From CAITSH01 sp945892985 (lineage in GTDB: Bacteria > Pseudomonadota > Gammaproteobacteria > Burkholderiales > SG8-39): a DNA stretch of 19,527 nucleotides. The translations under genes were made by a program, and so were the position numbers. The stretch spans positions 1 through 19,527 of the forward strand of contig CAMDDU010000063.1 of the NCBI GenBank assembly GCA_945892985.1, written 5' to 3'. This document shows, piece by piece, positions 6,925 through 13,917 of this stretch; within the stretch, counting starts at the first letter, position 1, and every line of letters begins with the position of its first letter. The notes beneath the pieces are model-generated. The model did no database searches. It was given only the letters and a program-made list of their open reading frames with translations, and had not been told where the DNA came from.

Positions 6925-7842
6925 ATGCCCCCCATCCGACTGTGCTTGAGCGCGCGCACGCTGATTCGGCAGGTCGCACGCGCCGCCGCCATTCTCGTCC
7001 TCGCAAGCCCGGCGATCGCCCAGATGCCGGCCAAACCCGCCACCGCCGTGCCACCCGAGGTGGTCCGCGGCGAATACCTGATGAAAGCCGGGGGATGCCT
7101 CGGCTGCCACACTGCCGAGAAAAAGGATGCGGTGCCTTTCGCCGGCGGACGCGCACTGAAAACCCCCTTTGGCACTTTTTACGGCCCCAACATCACCCCC
7201 CACCCGACCGCCGGGATCGGCGGCTGGACCGAGGCACAATTCGTCCGCGCCATGCGCCATGGCGAGCGCCCCGACGGTGCCAATTATTTCCCCGCCTTTC
7301 CCTATCCCTCGTTCACCAAAATCAAGGACGCCGACCTGCGCGACCTGTGGGCTTATTTACGCTCGCTGCCGCCCAGCGCCCAGGCCAGCCAGGCACATGA
7401 CCTGAAGTTCCCCTTCGGTTTTCGCTTTCCGGTGGCCATCTGGAAGTGGCTGTTCTTTACCCCCGGCGTATTTGCCGACAACGCCCAGGCAAGCGCCGTG
7501 GTCAACCGCGGCGCCTACTTGGCGCAAGCGCTGGGACATTGCGGCGAATGCCACACACCACGCAATTTCATCGGCGGCCCCAACAAGAGCCGCTTTCTCG
7601 CCGGCGGTAAGAGCCCCGAGGGCAAGAGCGTCGCCAACCTCACGCCGACCGGCCTGAAAAAATGGAATGACAAGGACTTGCAGGAGTTCCTGCTCTCCGG
7701 CCTTTCGCCCGATGGGGATGTCACGGCGGAGGCCATGGGCGAGGTGGTCACCAACACCACCAGCAAACTCACTCCGCCCGACCTGGCCGCACTAATAGCC
7801 TATTTGCGCACGCTGGCGCCGCTGCCCAACGAGGCGAAGTAA
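6925..7842 (+). CDS. diheme cytochrome c, alcohol/aldehyde dehydrogenase cytochrome-subunit type
   Basis: The 305-residue precursor has a signal peptide (to about residue 33, ending SPAIAQ) and two cytochrome c domains with CLGCH at 58-62 and CGECH at 206-210. Blocks such as NITPHPTAGIGGWTEAQFVRAMRHG (from 89) and PAFPYPSFTKIKDADLRDLWAYL are typical of the membrane-associated cytochromes serving flavo-, quino- and molybdo-dehydrogenases, though with two hemes rather than three. The second domain has the expected axial Met (Met271 in EAMGEVV); in the first domain the position often PAMPY reads PAFPY. No dehydrogenase partner lies beside it, so its electron donor is unknown. The start at 6925 is supported by AAGGTGA at 6911-6917; an in-frame ATG at 6904 lacks one. 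Confidence 0.92.
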   Translation: MPPIRLCLSARTLIRQVARAAAILVLASPAIAQMPAKPATAVPPEVVRGEYLMKAGGCLGCHTAEKKDAVPFAGGRALKTPFGTFYGPNITPHPTAGIGGWTEAQFVRAMRHGERPDGANYFPAFPYPSFTKIKDADLRDLWAYLRSLPPSAQASQAHDLKFPFGFRFPVAIWKWLFFTPGVFADNAQASAVVNRGAYLAQALGHCGECHTPRNFIGGPNKSRFLAGGKSPEGKSVANLTPTGLKKWNDKDLQEFLLSGLSPDGDVTAEAMGEVVTNTTSKLTPPDLAALIAYLRTLAPLPNEAK

Positions 7843-7879
7843 GCCTGGTCCTGCGGGCGGCAAGCTCAGCGGCCGGACA

Positions 7880-9244
7880 CTAGATGCGGCGAGCCAGTTC
7901 GGCCGCCTTTCCGGTATAACGGGCCGGGGTCAGCTTGAGCAAACTTTGCTTTGCTGCGTCCGGGATCGCCAGCCCGCCCACGAACACCTTGAGCGCCTCA
8001 CGCGTAATACCCTTGCCGCGCGTCAATTCCTTGAGCTGCTCATAGGCGTCGGCGATGCCGTAGCGACGCATGACGGTCTGGATGGGCTCGGCCAGAACCT
8101 CCCAGTTGGCATCGAGGTCCTCCTTCATGCGCGCCGGATTGACCTCGAGCTTTTCCAGCCCTTTCATGCATGAGGCATAGGCAAGCAGACTGTGTCCCAG
8201 GGCCACGCCTATGTTGCGCAACACAGTAGAGTCGGTCAGATCGCGCTGCCAGCGCGAAATCGGCAGCTTTTCCGAGAGGTGGCGCAATATCGCGTTGGCC
8301 AGGCCAAGGTTGCCCTCGGAATTCTCGAAATCAATCGGATTGACCTTGTGCGGCATGGTCGAGGACCCGATCTCTCCCTCCTTCGGCCTTTGCTTGAAGT
8401 AGCCCAGGGAAATATAGCCCCATATATCACGATCAAAATCAATAAGGATGGTGTTGGCGCGGGCCATCGCGTCAAACAGCTCAGCCAGACTATCGTGCGG
8501 CTCGATCTGAATGGTGTAGGCGTTGAACTCAAGGCCAATCGACTCGACAAAGCGCCGGGCAAATTTCTCCCAGTCGAAATCAGGGTAAGCGGACAGATGG
8601 GCGTTGTAATTGCCCACCGCGCCGTTGATCTTGCCCTGCAGCCGGATTTTCCCGGCAACGGCGTGCGCGCGTCGCAGGCGGTGTACGACGTTGGCAAGCT
8701 CCTTGCCCATGGTCGTCGGCGAAGCCGGTTGCCCATGGGTGCGCGATAGCATCGGCTGGCGCGCAAGCGCACGCGCAAGCGCACGCAGCTTGGCTATGAT
8801 GCGCGCCAGCGCCGGTAGCATGACTTCGCTGCGCGCGCGCTCTAGCATCAGCGCATAAGCGAGGTTGTTGATGTCCTCGGAGGTGCAGGCAAAATGAATG
8901 AACGCCGCAACCTTCGCCGCTTCCCGGTTGCCCTCGAGTCGCTCGCGCAGCCAATATTCAATGGCCTTGACATCGTGGTTCGTGCGACGCTCGATCTCCT
9001 TGACCCGCGCCGCGTCCTTCTCGCTGAAGTCCGCCAGCACCGCTTGCAACTGGCGCTGTGTCTTTTGCGAAAATGGCCCGATTTCACGCAGGCTGCGCTC
9101 TTTGGCCAGCGCCAGCAGCCAGCGGATTTCCACTTCGACACGGCAGCGGATAAGCGCGTATTCACTGCAATGCGGACGCAGTGCGTCCAGTTGGCTGTGG
9201 TAACGCCCGTCAAGCGGGGAAAGAGCGGTAAGCGGGGTCGGCAT
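7880..9244 (-). CDS. purB: adenylosuccinate lyase
   Basis: PurB performs two fumarate-releasing steps: SAICAR to AICAR in purine synthesis and adenylosuccinate to AMP. The 454-residue protein is of the E. coli length class. It begins PLTALSPLDGRYHSQ; the catalytic histidine lies in SRTHGQPASPTTMGKE (His170), and the mobile signature loop with the catalytic serine is GSSTMPHKVNPIDFENSEGN (293-312). It converges with the diheme cytochrome gene (37 nt between stops) and diverges from the GST gene. Only a weak ribosome binding site is visible before the ATG. A 12-nt direct duplication (CGCAAGCGCACG, twice near 8761-8785) encodes the RALARAL stretch. Confidence 0.98.
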   Translation of the reverse strand: MPTPLTALSPLDGRYHSQLDALRPHCSEYALIRCRVEVEIRWLLALAKERSLREIGPFSQKTQRQLQAVLADFSEKDAARVKEIERRTNHDVKAIEYWLRERLEGNREAAKVAAFIHFACTSEDINNLAYALMLERARSEVMLPALARIIAKLRALARALARQPMLSRTHGQPASPTTMGKELANVVHRLRRAHAVAGKIRLQGKINGAVGNYNAHLSAYPDFDWEKFARRFVESIGLEFNAYTIQIEPHDSLAELFDAMARANTILIDFDRDIWGYISLGYFKQRPKEGEIGSSTMPHKVNPIDFENSEGNLGLANAILRHLSEKLPISRWQRDLTDSTVLRNIGVALGHSLLAYASCMKGLEKLEVNPARMKEDLDANWEVLAEPIQTVMRRYGIADAYEQLKELTRGKGITREALKVFVGGLAIPDAAKQSLLKLTPARYTGKAAELARRI

Positions 9245-9377
9245 GCTTGGTGGGGGCGGTATTAAAAACGCATTTTACCCGCTTCCGCAAACAGGGGCCG
9301 TAATGCAAGCCTCAAGCAGAACAAACGCGAACAAGCCCCGACAAACGCGTGCGTGCGCCGGCCTGATGGATACTGCA

Positions 9378-9386
9378 TGGTACAAT
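9378..9386 (+). promoter_or_regulatory. extended -10 promoter upstream of the GST gene
   Basis: TGG followed by TACAAT (9381-9386) is an extended -10 element with one mismatch in the hexamer, about 90 nt before the GST start. No good -35 is seen. The 230-nt gap between purB and this gene otherwise shows no strong structure, and no clear purB promoter could be assigned. Confidence 0.45.
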
Positions 9387-9474
9387 TTGCACCTGTCATA
9401 CGCGCTTCCTGTCCGGTTTTTTGGGACTTTATCCGGCCTTTTCAGGCTCTGAATTCCGCCTATCTGCCCCCTCC

Positions 9475-10086
9475 ATGATGAAATTAATCGGTTCCCCCGC
9501 CAGCCCGTTTGTGCGCAAGGTACGCGTTTTCGCCGCTGAAAAGCGCATCGAATATGAAATGGAGCTGGATAACGTCTGGAGCGCAGACGCCAAGATCCTC
9601 GCCGTCAATCCGCTGGGCAAGGTGCCCGCGCTGGTGCTGGACGACGGCTCCGCGTTGTTCGATTCGCGCGTGATCGTGGAATTTCTCGACACTGTTTCGC
9701 CGCTAGGAAAACTCATTCCTTCGGACAGCCGCGACCGCATCGAGGTCAAGCGCTGGGAAGCACTGGCCGATGGCATGCTCGATGCGGCAGTGCTCGCGCG
9801 CATGGAAGCGGCACGCCCGGCAGGGGAAAAAAGCCAGGCCTGGGCGGATCGCCAGATGGACAAGGTTGCACGCAGTCTTGATGCAATGAACGAACAGCTG
9901 GGCGAAAAAACGTGGTGCGCCGGCAATGCGTTCTCCCTCGCCGACATCGCAGTCGGAACCGGTCTGGCATGGCTGGACTTTCGTTTCGCGTCGCTTGGCT
10001 GGAAGAACAGCCGGCCCAACCTCGCACGCCACCTTGCCAAGCTCGCAGAGCGTCCGTCGTTTGCCGAGACCGTGCCGGTAGCCTAA
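9475..10086 (+). CDS. glutathione S-transferase family protein, YibF-like
   Basis: The 203-residue protein has the N-terminal thioredoxin-like domain with KLIGSPASPFVRKVRV at 3-18, NPLGKVPALV with the cis-proline at Pro51, and FDSRVIVEFL (62-71) for glutathione binding, then an all-helical C-terminal domain. The LIGS.ASPFVRKVR start, the ALADGMLDA stretch and the overall length resemble E. coli YibF; the substrate is unknown. The start was set at the tandem ATGATG (9475/9478) because the domain begins there; the frame is open further upstream to 9421, but that part is not domain-like. No clear Shine-Dalgarno is visible, so the start is uncertain by a few codons. Confidence 0.88.
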   Translation: MMKLIGSPASPFVRKVRVFAAEKRIEYEMELDNVWSADAKILAVNPLGKVPALVLDDGSALFDSRVIVEFLDTVSPLGKLIPSDSRDRIEVKRWEALADGMLDAAVLARMEAARPAGEKSQAWADRQMDKVARSLDAMNEQLGEKTWCAGNAFSLADIAVGTGLAWLDFRFASLGWKNSRPNLARHLAKLAERPSFAETVPVA

Positions 10087-10226
10087 GCCGGGTGGGCCGT
10101 TCAAAAGATGGGGAGCGCGGTCCGGAATAGATCACCCGGCGCGGGTGTTGACCTTAATTGCGGACGCCTCCTCCGCGTGACAAGCTGTGCGCGCCGCCAC
10201 TTCACCGCAAAGAGCCGATCCATGCC

Positions 10227-11048
10227 ATGGACGAACTGATCAACCATCCAGCAGTACAAGCCGGCGTCGCCCCCTTCCTCGCCGGACTGCTCACCGCCGG
10301 CCTGCTCTATCGCGCGAGGCTGGGCGGCCTCGCCGTTGTCGCCGGCTTTGCCACCGCAGTCGCCCTCATCAGCGGCTTCGGCTTTACACCGCTTACCGCC
10401 ACACGCAAGATTGTTCTGCTCGGTCTACTCGCGCCTTTGCTCGGGCTTGGCGTTGACTGGTTTGCCAGGCCGACACGCACGGTCAATATCGTCCTAGCCG
10501 TATTTTCGGCCGCCACAGCCGTGTGGGTGTTCTGGGCGGTGCTGGTGCAAAAGGAATTTGCCGATGCCCTGCGTATGGGCGCCATCGTCTCCGTCTCAAC
10601 GGCCGTGACCGTGGCCCTGACCCTGAGCCTCGTGTCACGCCCGGTCCGCACCGCCAGCGCCGGCCTGTGCCTGGGGCTGGGTGCGGGCATCGCCGCCGTG
10701 CTGGCCGCCTCCACACAGTACGGCCAGTACGGCATCGCACTTGGCGCCTCCTGCGGCGCGGTACTTTTGCTGCAAATGCTGCTCGGACGTGGCATTCCCA
10801 CCGGTGTGACGTTCGCGCTGAGCGCCTCATTGCTCGCCGCACTGCTCGGTTCGGCGGCATTCGTGCTCGCGTCGCTGCCCTGGCCTGCGCTGGCCCTGCT
10901 TGCCCTTGTTCCGCTCGCGGCGCGCGTGCCTCTGCCCGATCGCATGCCAGTCTGGCTGCAGGCCCTTGTCGCGTGTATTTTCGCCATAGTGCCGGCGATG
11001 GCGGCGTTTTACCTGACCTGGACCGCCGCAGCCGGCGCGCAGGGTTGA
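10227..11048 (+). CDS. unrecognised multi-pass inner-membrane protein
   Basis: The 273-residue protein is almost entirely hydrophobic, with about nine or ten membrane segments (roughly 12-28, 33-53, 61-78, 86-107, 115-136, 143-162, 168-186, 194-216, 219-234, 243-265) joined by very short loops. No nucleotide-binding motif, no heme motif and no known transporter signature is visible. Few charged residues lie in the membrane; the longest polar loops are around 80-86 and 108-113. The ATG at 10227 gives the hydrophilic MDELINHP start; an in-frame ATG at 10158 would add an unlikely Pro-rich leader. AAAGAG at 10209-10214 is a rather distant ribosome binding site. Base use matches the neighbours, so this is a resident gene. 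Confidence 0.8.
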   Translation: MDELINHPAVQAGVAPFLAGLLTAGLLYRARLGGLAVVAGFATAVALISGFGFTPLTATRKIVLLGLLAPLLGLGVDWFARPTRTVNIVLAVFSAATAVWVFWAVLVQKEFADALRMGAIVSVSTAVTVALTLSLVSRPVRTASAGLCLGLGAGIAAVLAASTQYGQYGIALGASCGAVLLLQMLLGRGIPTGVTFALSASLLAALLGSAAFVLASLPWPALALLALVPLAARVPLPDRMPVWLQALVACIFAIVPAMAAFYLTWTAAAGAQG

Positions 11049-11070
11049 ACCGTCTTTTTCCACCATGTAC

Positions 11071-11126
11071 TGTTCGCAACCCCTGATTCACCCACCCCGA
11101 TTCACCACCCCTGCTTCACAACCCTG
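11071..11126 (+). repeat. four tandem copies of a 14-nt unit in the yceI leader
   Basis: Units start at 11071, 11085, 11099 and 11113, exactly 14 nt apart, with a core of GATTCACCACCCCT; the first and last copies are the most diverged. The array ends at the Shine-Dalgarno of yceI (GAGGAG, 11126-11131). The ATTCACC part resembles the C-rich arms of the repeats around yajC. Confidence 0.75.
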
Positions 11127-11136
11127 AGGAGATCGC

Positions 11137-11724
11137 ATGTCCAAGCTGGCTTTTGTCCTGGTCGCAGTTGCACTGCCACTCACTGCCGTGGCTGCACCCG
11201 AGTCCTACACCCTTGACCCGTACCACACTTACCCCAACTTTGAAGTCAACCATCTTGGCTACTCGAAGATGCGCGGCCGCTTCGACAAGAGCGCCGGCAA
11301 GTTCAGCATCGACCGCGCCGCAAAATCAGGTTCACTGGAACTGACGGTGCAGACGGCGTCGATCACCACCGGCGACAATGACAAGGGCAATCGTCCCCGC
11401 GCACGCGATGAGCACTTGCGCGCCGCAGATTTTTTCAATGTTGCCGAGTTCCCGACGATGGTCTACAAGGCGGCAACGGTGAAATTCAGCGGCGACAGCG
11501 TGTCGAGCCTGGAAGGCAACCTGACACTGCTGGGCGTAACCAAGCCGCTGGCCCTCATCGTTGACAACTGGAAATGCGGGCCCCACCCGGTAAGCAAAAA
11601 GGAAATGTGCGGCGCCAACGCGCACGGCACCTTCAAGCGCTCGGACTTTGGTATGAAATACGGCATTCCGACCGTCGGCGACGAAATCACGCTTTGGGTG
11701 GAAGTGGAAGCCTACAAGGACTGA
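11137..11724 (+). CDS. yceI: YceI-family periplasmic protein
   Basis: The 195-residue precursor has a signal peptide of about 19 residues (MSKLAFVLVAVALPLTAVA) and a YceI lipocalin-like barrel; relatives bind long isoprenoid chains such as polyprenyl quinones, and a transport or storage role is inferred. Family blocks are YTLDPYHTYPNFEVNHLGYSK near the mature start, RDEHLRAADFFNVAEFPTM in the middle, the GNLTLLGVTKP strand, and HGTFKRSDFGMKYGIP near the end. Two cysteines (in KCGPH and MCGAN) could form a disulfide. GAGGAG 5 nt before the ATG is a strong ribosome binding site. A possible promoter is TTGAAC (11045-11050) with TACTGT 17 nt later. Confidence 0.96.
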   Translation: MSKLAFVLVAVALPLTAVAAPESYTLDPYHTYPNFEVNHLGYSKMRGRFDKSAGKFSIDRAAKSGSLELTVQTASITTGDNDKGNRPRARDEHLRAADFFNVAEFPTMVYKAATVKFSGDSVSSLEGNLTLLGVTKPLALIVDNWKCGPHPVSKKEMCGANAHGTFKRSDFGMKYGIPTVGDEITLWVEVEAYKD

Positions 11725-11750
11725 CGCTTTCACGGCGCAAGGCGAACGAC

Positions 11751-11776
11751 AAAAGGGCCGCGATTGCGGCCCTTTT
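11751..11776. terminator. bidirectional intrinsic terminator between yceI and mnmA
   Basis: An 11-bp perfect stem AAAAGGGCCGC (11751-11761) / GCGGCCCTTTT (11766-11776) closes a GATT loop. It is followed by T-rich sequence on the plus strand and by the A run acting as U tract on the minus strand, so it serves both convergent genes. Confidence 0.92.
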
Positions 11777-11801
11777 TGTTTTGCGCACGCCGATGCGCGT
11801 G

Positions 11802-12884
11802 CTACTGGATGATGCCCCCGCCCAGGCAGACCTCGCCCTGATACAGCACCGCAGACTGCCCCGGCGTCACCGCCCATTGCGGAACCTCGAACACCATCAC
11901 GCAATGTCCATCCCCAGCTGCCCTTATGTGGCACGCCGCATCGGCCTGGCGGTAACGCGTCTTGGCAGCGTAATCCGCAGCACTCTCAGGCATCTCGCCC
12001 GCCACCCAGGACAACTCGGCAGCGGTCAGCTCCAGCTTAAGCAACAGCGGATGCTCGTGCCCCTGCACGACGATAAGTTCATTGCGCACCATGTCCTTTG
12101 CCGCCACATACCAGGGTTCGCCGCCGCCGTCTTTTGCGCCGCCCAACCCGATGCCCTTGCGCTGACCTATGGTGTAGAACGCAAGTCCGATGTGCTCGCC
12201 AACTATCTTCCCCCCGGGGGTTTTCATCGCACCCGGCGCCTTGGGCAAATAGCGGTTAAGAAACTCGCGAAACGGCCGCTCACCGATGAAACAAATACCT
12301 GTCGAATCTTTTTTTGCAAAGTTGTGCAGGCCCGCCTGCTCGGCGATGCGGCGCACTTCTGTCTTTTGAATCTCCCCGAGCGGAAACAGCGTACGCGACA
12401 GCTGCGCCTGGTTGAGGCGGTGCAGGAAATAACTCTGGTCTTTGCTGCCGTCGGCGGCCTTGAGCAACTCAAATCTGCCGTCACCGGCGCGCTGGCTTAC
12501 GCGCGCGTAATGGCCGGTGGCGATGCGGCTGCCGCCCAGCGCCATGGCGTGCTCAAGAAAGGCCTTGAACTTGATCTCGGCGTTACAGAGCACATCCGGG
12601 TTGGGGGTGCGCCCGGCGGAGTATTCGCGTAAAAAATCGGCAAACACCCTGTCCTTGTAGGCGGCGGCAAAATTCACCACCTCCAATTCGATGCCGATCA
12701 CATCAGCGACCGAGGCGACGTCGATAAGATCCTGCCGGGTGGAGCAATACTCATCGTCGTCATCGTCCTCCCAGTTCTTCATGAACAGTCCGAGCACATC
12801 GAAACCCTGCTGCTTGAGCAGCAGCGCAGCAACCGAAGAGTCCACGCCACCGGACATGCCGACGACTATGCGCTCACCAGCCAT
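11802..12884 (-). CDS. mnmA: tRNA-specific 2-thiouridylase
   Basis: MnmA makes the 2-thio group of mnm5s2U34 in tRNA Lys, Glu and Gln, taking sulfur as a persulfide from the IscS/Tus relay. The 360-residue protein carries the PP-loop GMSGGVDSS (9-17), the first catalytic cysteine Cys100 in NPDVLCNAEIKF and the second, Cys198, in DSTGICFIGER. The ATG at 12884 was chosen because the PP-loop normally lies within the first 20 residues and because it overlaps the stop of the upstream gene by 11 nt (ATGGCTGGTGA), suggesting coupled translation; a longer frame upstream is spurious. It is the last gene of the aminotransferase-nudJ-secreted protein-mnmA unit. Confidence 0.97.
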   Translation of the reverse strand: MAGERIVVGMSGGVDSSVAALLLKQQGFDVLGLFMKNWEDDDDDEYCSTRQDLIDVASVADVIGIELEVVNFAAAYKDRVFADFLREYSAGRTPNPDVLCNAEIKFKAFLEHAMALGGSRIATGHYARVSQRAGDGRFELLKAADGSKDQSYFLHRLNQAQLSRTLFPLGEIQKTEVRRIAEQAGLHNFAKKDSTGICFIGERPFREFLNRYLPKAPGAMKTPGGKIVGEHIGLAFYTIGQRKGIGLGGAKDGGGEPWYVAAKDMVRNELIVVQGHEHPLLLKLELTAAELSWVAGEMPESAADYAAKTRYRQADAACHIRAAGDGHCVMVFEVPQWAVTPGQSAVLYQGEVCLGGGIIQ

Positions 12885-13458
12885 TGATCGCCCAGCGGCG
12901 GCGGCGCGGATCACCACCCGCAACCCAGACATTGCGCCCCATGACCACGGCCGGGCGGCCATTGTCATAGAACCAGCTGTCCACCATGAACTCTTCGCCC
13001 GATACGGTCGTCGCGATGCGCGCCGACCAGTGTTCCCAGATGATGCCGCGCGCCACCGGCGGTTTTAACTCATGGAAGCGCAGCAGGCCGCGGCGCTGCA
13101 ACAGCGCCAGAAAATTGCTGGTTGTAACGGAATGATCAAGACAATCCATGCGGCCGTCGACCTCGTCGTCCTCACTGTCGCCGCCACGGTCGGACCAGAT
13201 CGGCGACTGAGCGCCGGCCAATGCATGCATGCGGCCGATAACCAGCGCAATGGCTTCCCGCTCCGCCGCCTCGTTAGCAGCCATGTCGAGCAATGCTGCA
13301 TATTGCATCAGGCGCTCCTCCGGGAAGCGCACTGTGGACTCGGCGTTGCAGCCGTAGTTGTAGCAGACGCGCGCCTGCTCATCGGCAAGCGCCGGCACGG
13401 CCGCACACCAGATAGAGAACAGCGCCAGCGCCGCCCGGGCCCCCGCCTTAATCGACAT
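12874..13458 (-). CDS. secreted protein of unknown function with Cys/His/Asp arrangement
   Basis: The 194-residue protein starts with a signal peptide (about 1-25, ending VPALADE), so it should be periplasmic. Conserved-looking parts are CYNYGC (Cys32, Cys37), then DGRMDCLDHSVTTSNFLALL with Cys106, Asp108 and His109, then WEHWSARI with His143, and MVDSWFYDNGRPA with Asp160. The order Cys...His...Asp, with the cysteine at the start of a helix followed by an acidic residue, resembles transglutaminase-like cysteine peptidases; this is inference from pattern, not a recognised family hit. It overlaps nudJ at its start and mnmA at its end by 11 nt each. Function unknown. Confidence 0.88.
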   Translation of the reverse strand: MSIKAGARAALALFSIWCAAVPALADEQARVCYNYGCNAESTVRFPEERLMQYAALLDMAANEAAEREAIALVIGRMHALAGAQSPIWSDRGGDSEDDEVDGRMDCLDHSVTTSNFLALLQRRGLLRFHELKPPVARGIIWEHWSARIATTVSGEEFMVDSWFYDNGRPAVVMGRNVWVAGGDPRRRRWAINGW

Positions 13459-13903
13459 GCGTGATCACCTCCAGGGGCCAGCGCTGTCCGGCGATAAAAT
13501 CATCGATACAGCGCATCACCAGCGGACTGCGGTGCACCGGAGCCAGCCTGCGGATTTCATCAGCGGTCAGCCACACTGCGCGCACGATTTCCCTGTCCAG
13601 TTGGCGCGACGCATCCAGCCCCAGCGGCACGCAGGCAAAGGTAAAACGCAGAAAGGTGTTGTCCGCCGGCGCGTAATGCCATCGGTAGACGCCAACCAGT
13701 TGCCGCGGTTCGCAGCGCCAGGCGGTTTCTTCCAGCGTCTCCCGCACGCAGGCGTCGACCAGGGTTTCGCCCGGCTCCCAGTGCCCCGCAGGCTGGTTGT
13801 AGACACGGCGACCATCGGCCTCCTCTTCAACCAGCAGGAAGCTGCCATCGCGCTCAATGACGGCGGCGACCGTGACGCTGGGCTTCCAGACTGCGCTGTC
13901 CAC
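13448..13903 (-). CDS. nudJ: Nudix phosphatase NudJ
   Basis: NudJ hydrolyses phosphates from nucleoside di- and triphosphates and, in E. coli, from the thiamine precursor HMP-PP. The 151-residue protein opens with KPSVTVAAVIERDGSFLLVEE and has the Nudix box GHWEPGETLVDACVRETLEET starting at Gly40, with metal-binding Glu55, Glu58 and Glu59. The usual glycine of the box end (EExG) is Ala61 here. The C-terminal RSPLVMRCIDDFIAGQRWPLEVI is close to E. coli NudJ, whose gene also sits beside mnmA. It lies 14 nt behind the aminotransferase gene and overlaps the next gene by 11 nt. Confidence 0.92.
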   Translation of the reverse strand: MDSAVWKPSVTVAAVIERDGSFLLVEEEADGRRVYNQPAGHWEPGETLVDACVRETLEETAWRCEPRQLVGVYRWHYAPADNTFLRFTFACVPLGLDASRQLDREIVRAVWLTADEIRRLAPVHRSPLVMRCIDDFIAGQRWPLEVITHVD

Positions 13904-13917
13904 TGCGTGTTCTCCGG

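Noticed and set aside
7869..7906. GCGGCCG/CGGCCGC inverted repeat as terminator between the diheme cytochrome and purB
   Set aside because: Only 7 bp with a 24-nt loop, partly inside purB and without a T tract.
8192..8749. 185-codon ORF on the plus strand
   Set aside because: Antisense to purB, which has all catalytic motifs intact.
10088..10139. CCGGGTG/CACCCGG inverted repeat after the GST gene
   Set aside because: Arms of 7 bp separated by 38 nt and no T tract; not convincing as a terminator.
11574..12632. 352-codon ORF on the plus strand
   Set aside because: It is antisense to mnmA, whose catalytic motifs are clear; the plus frame shows no domain and follows from high GC.
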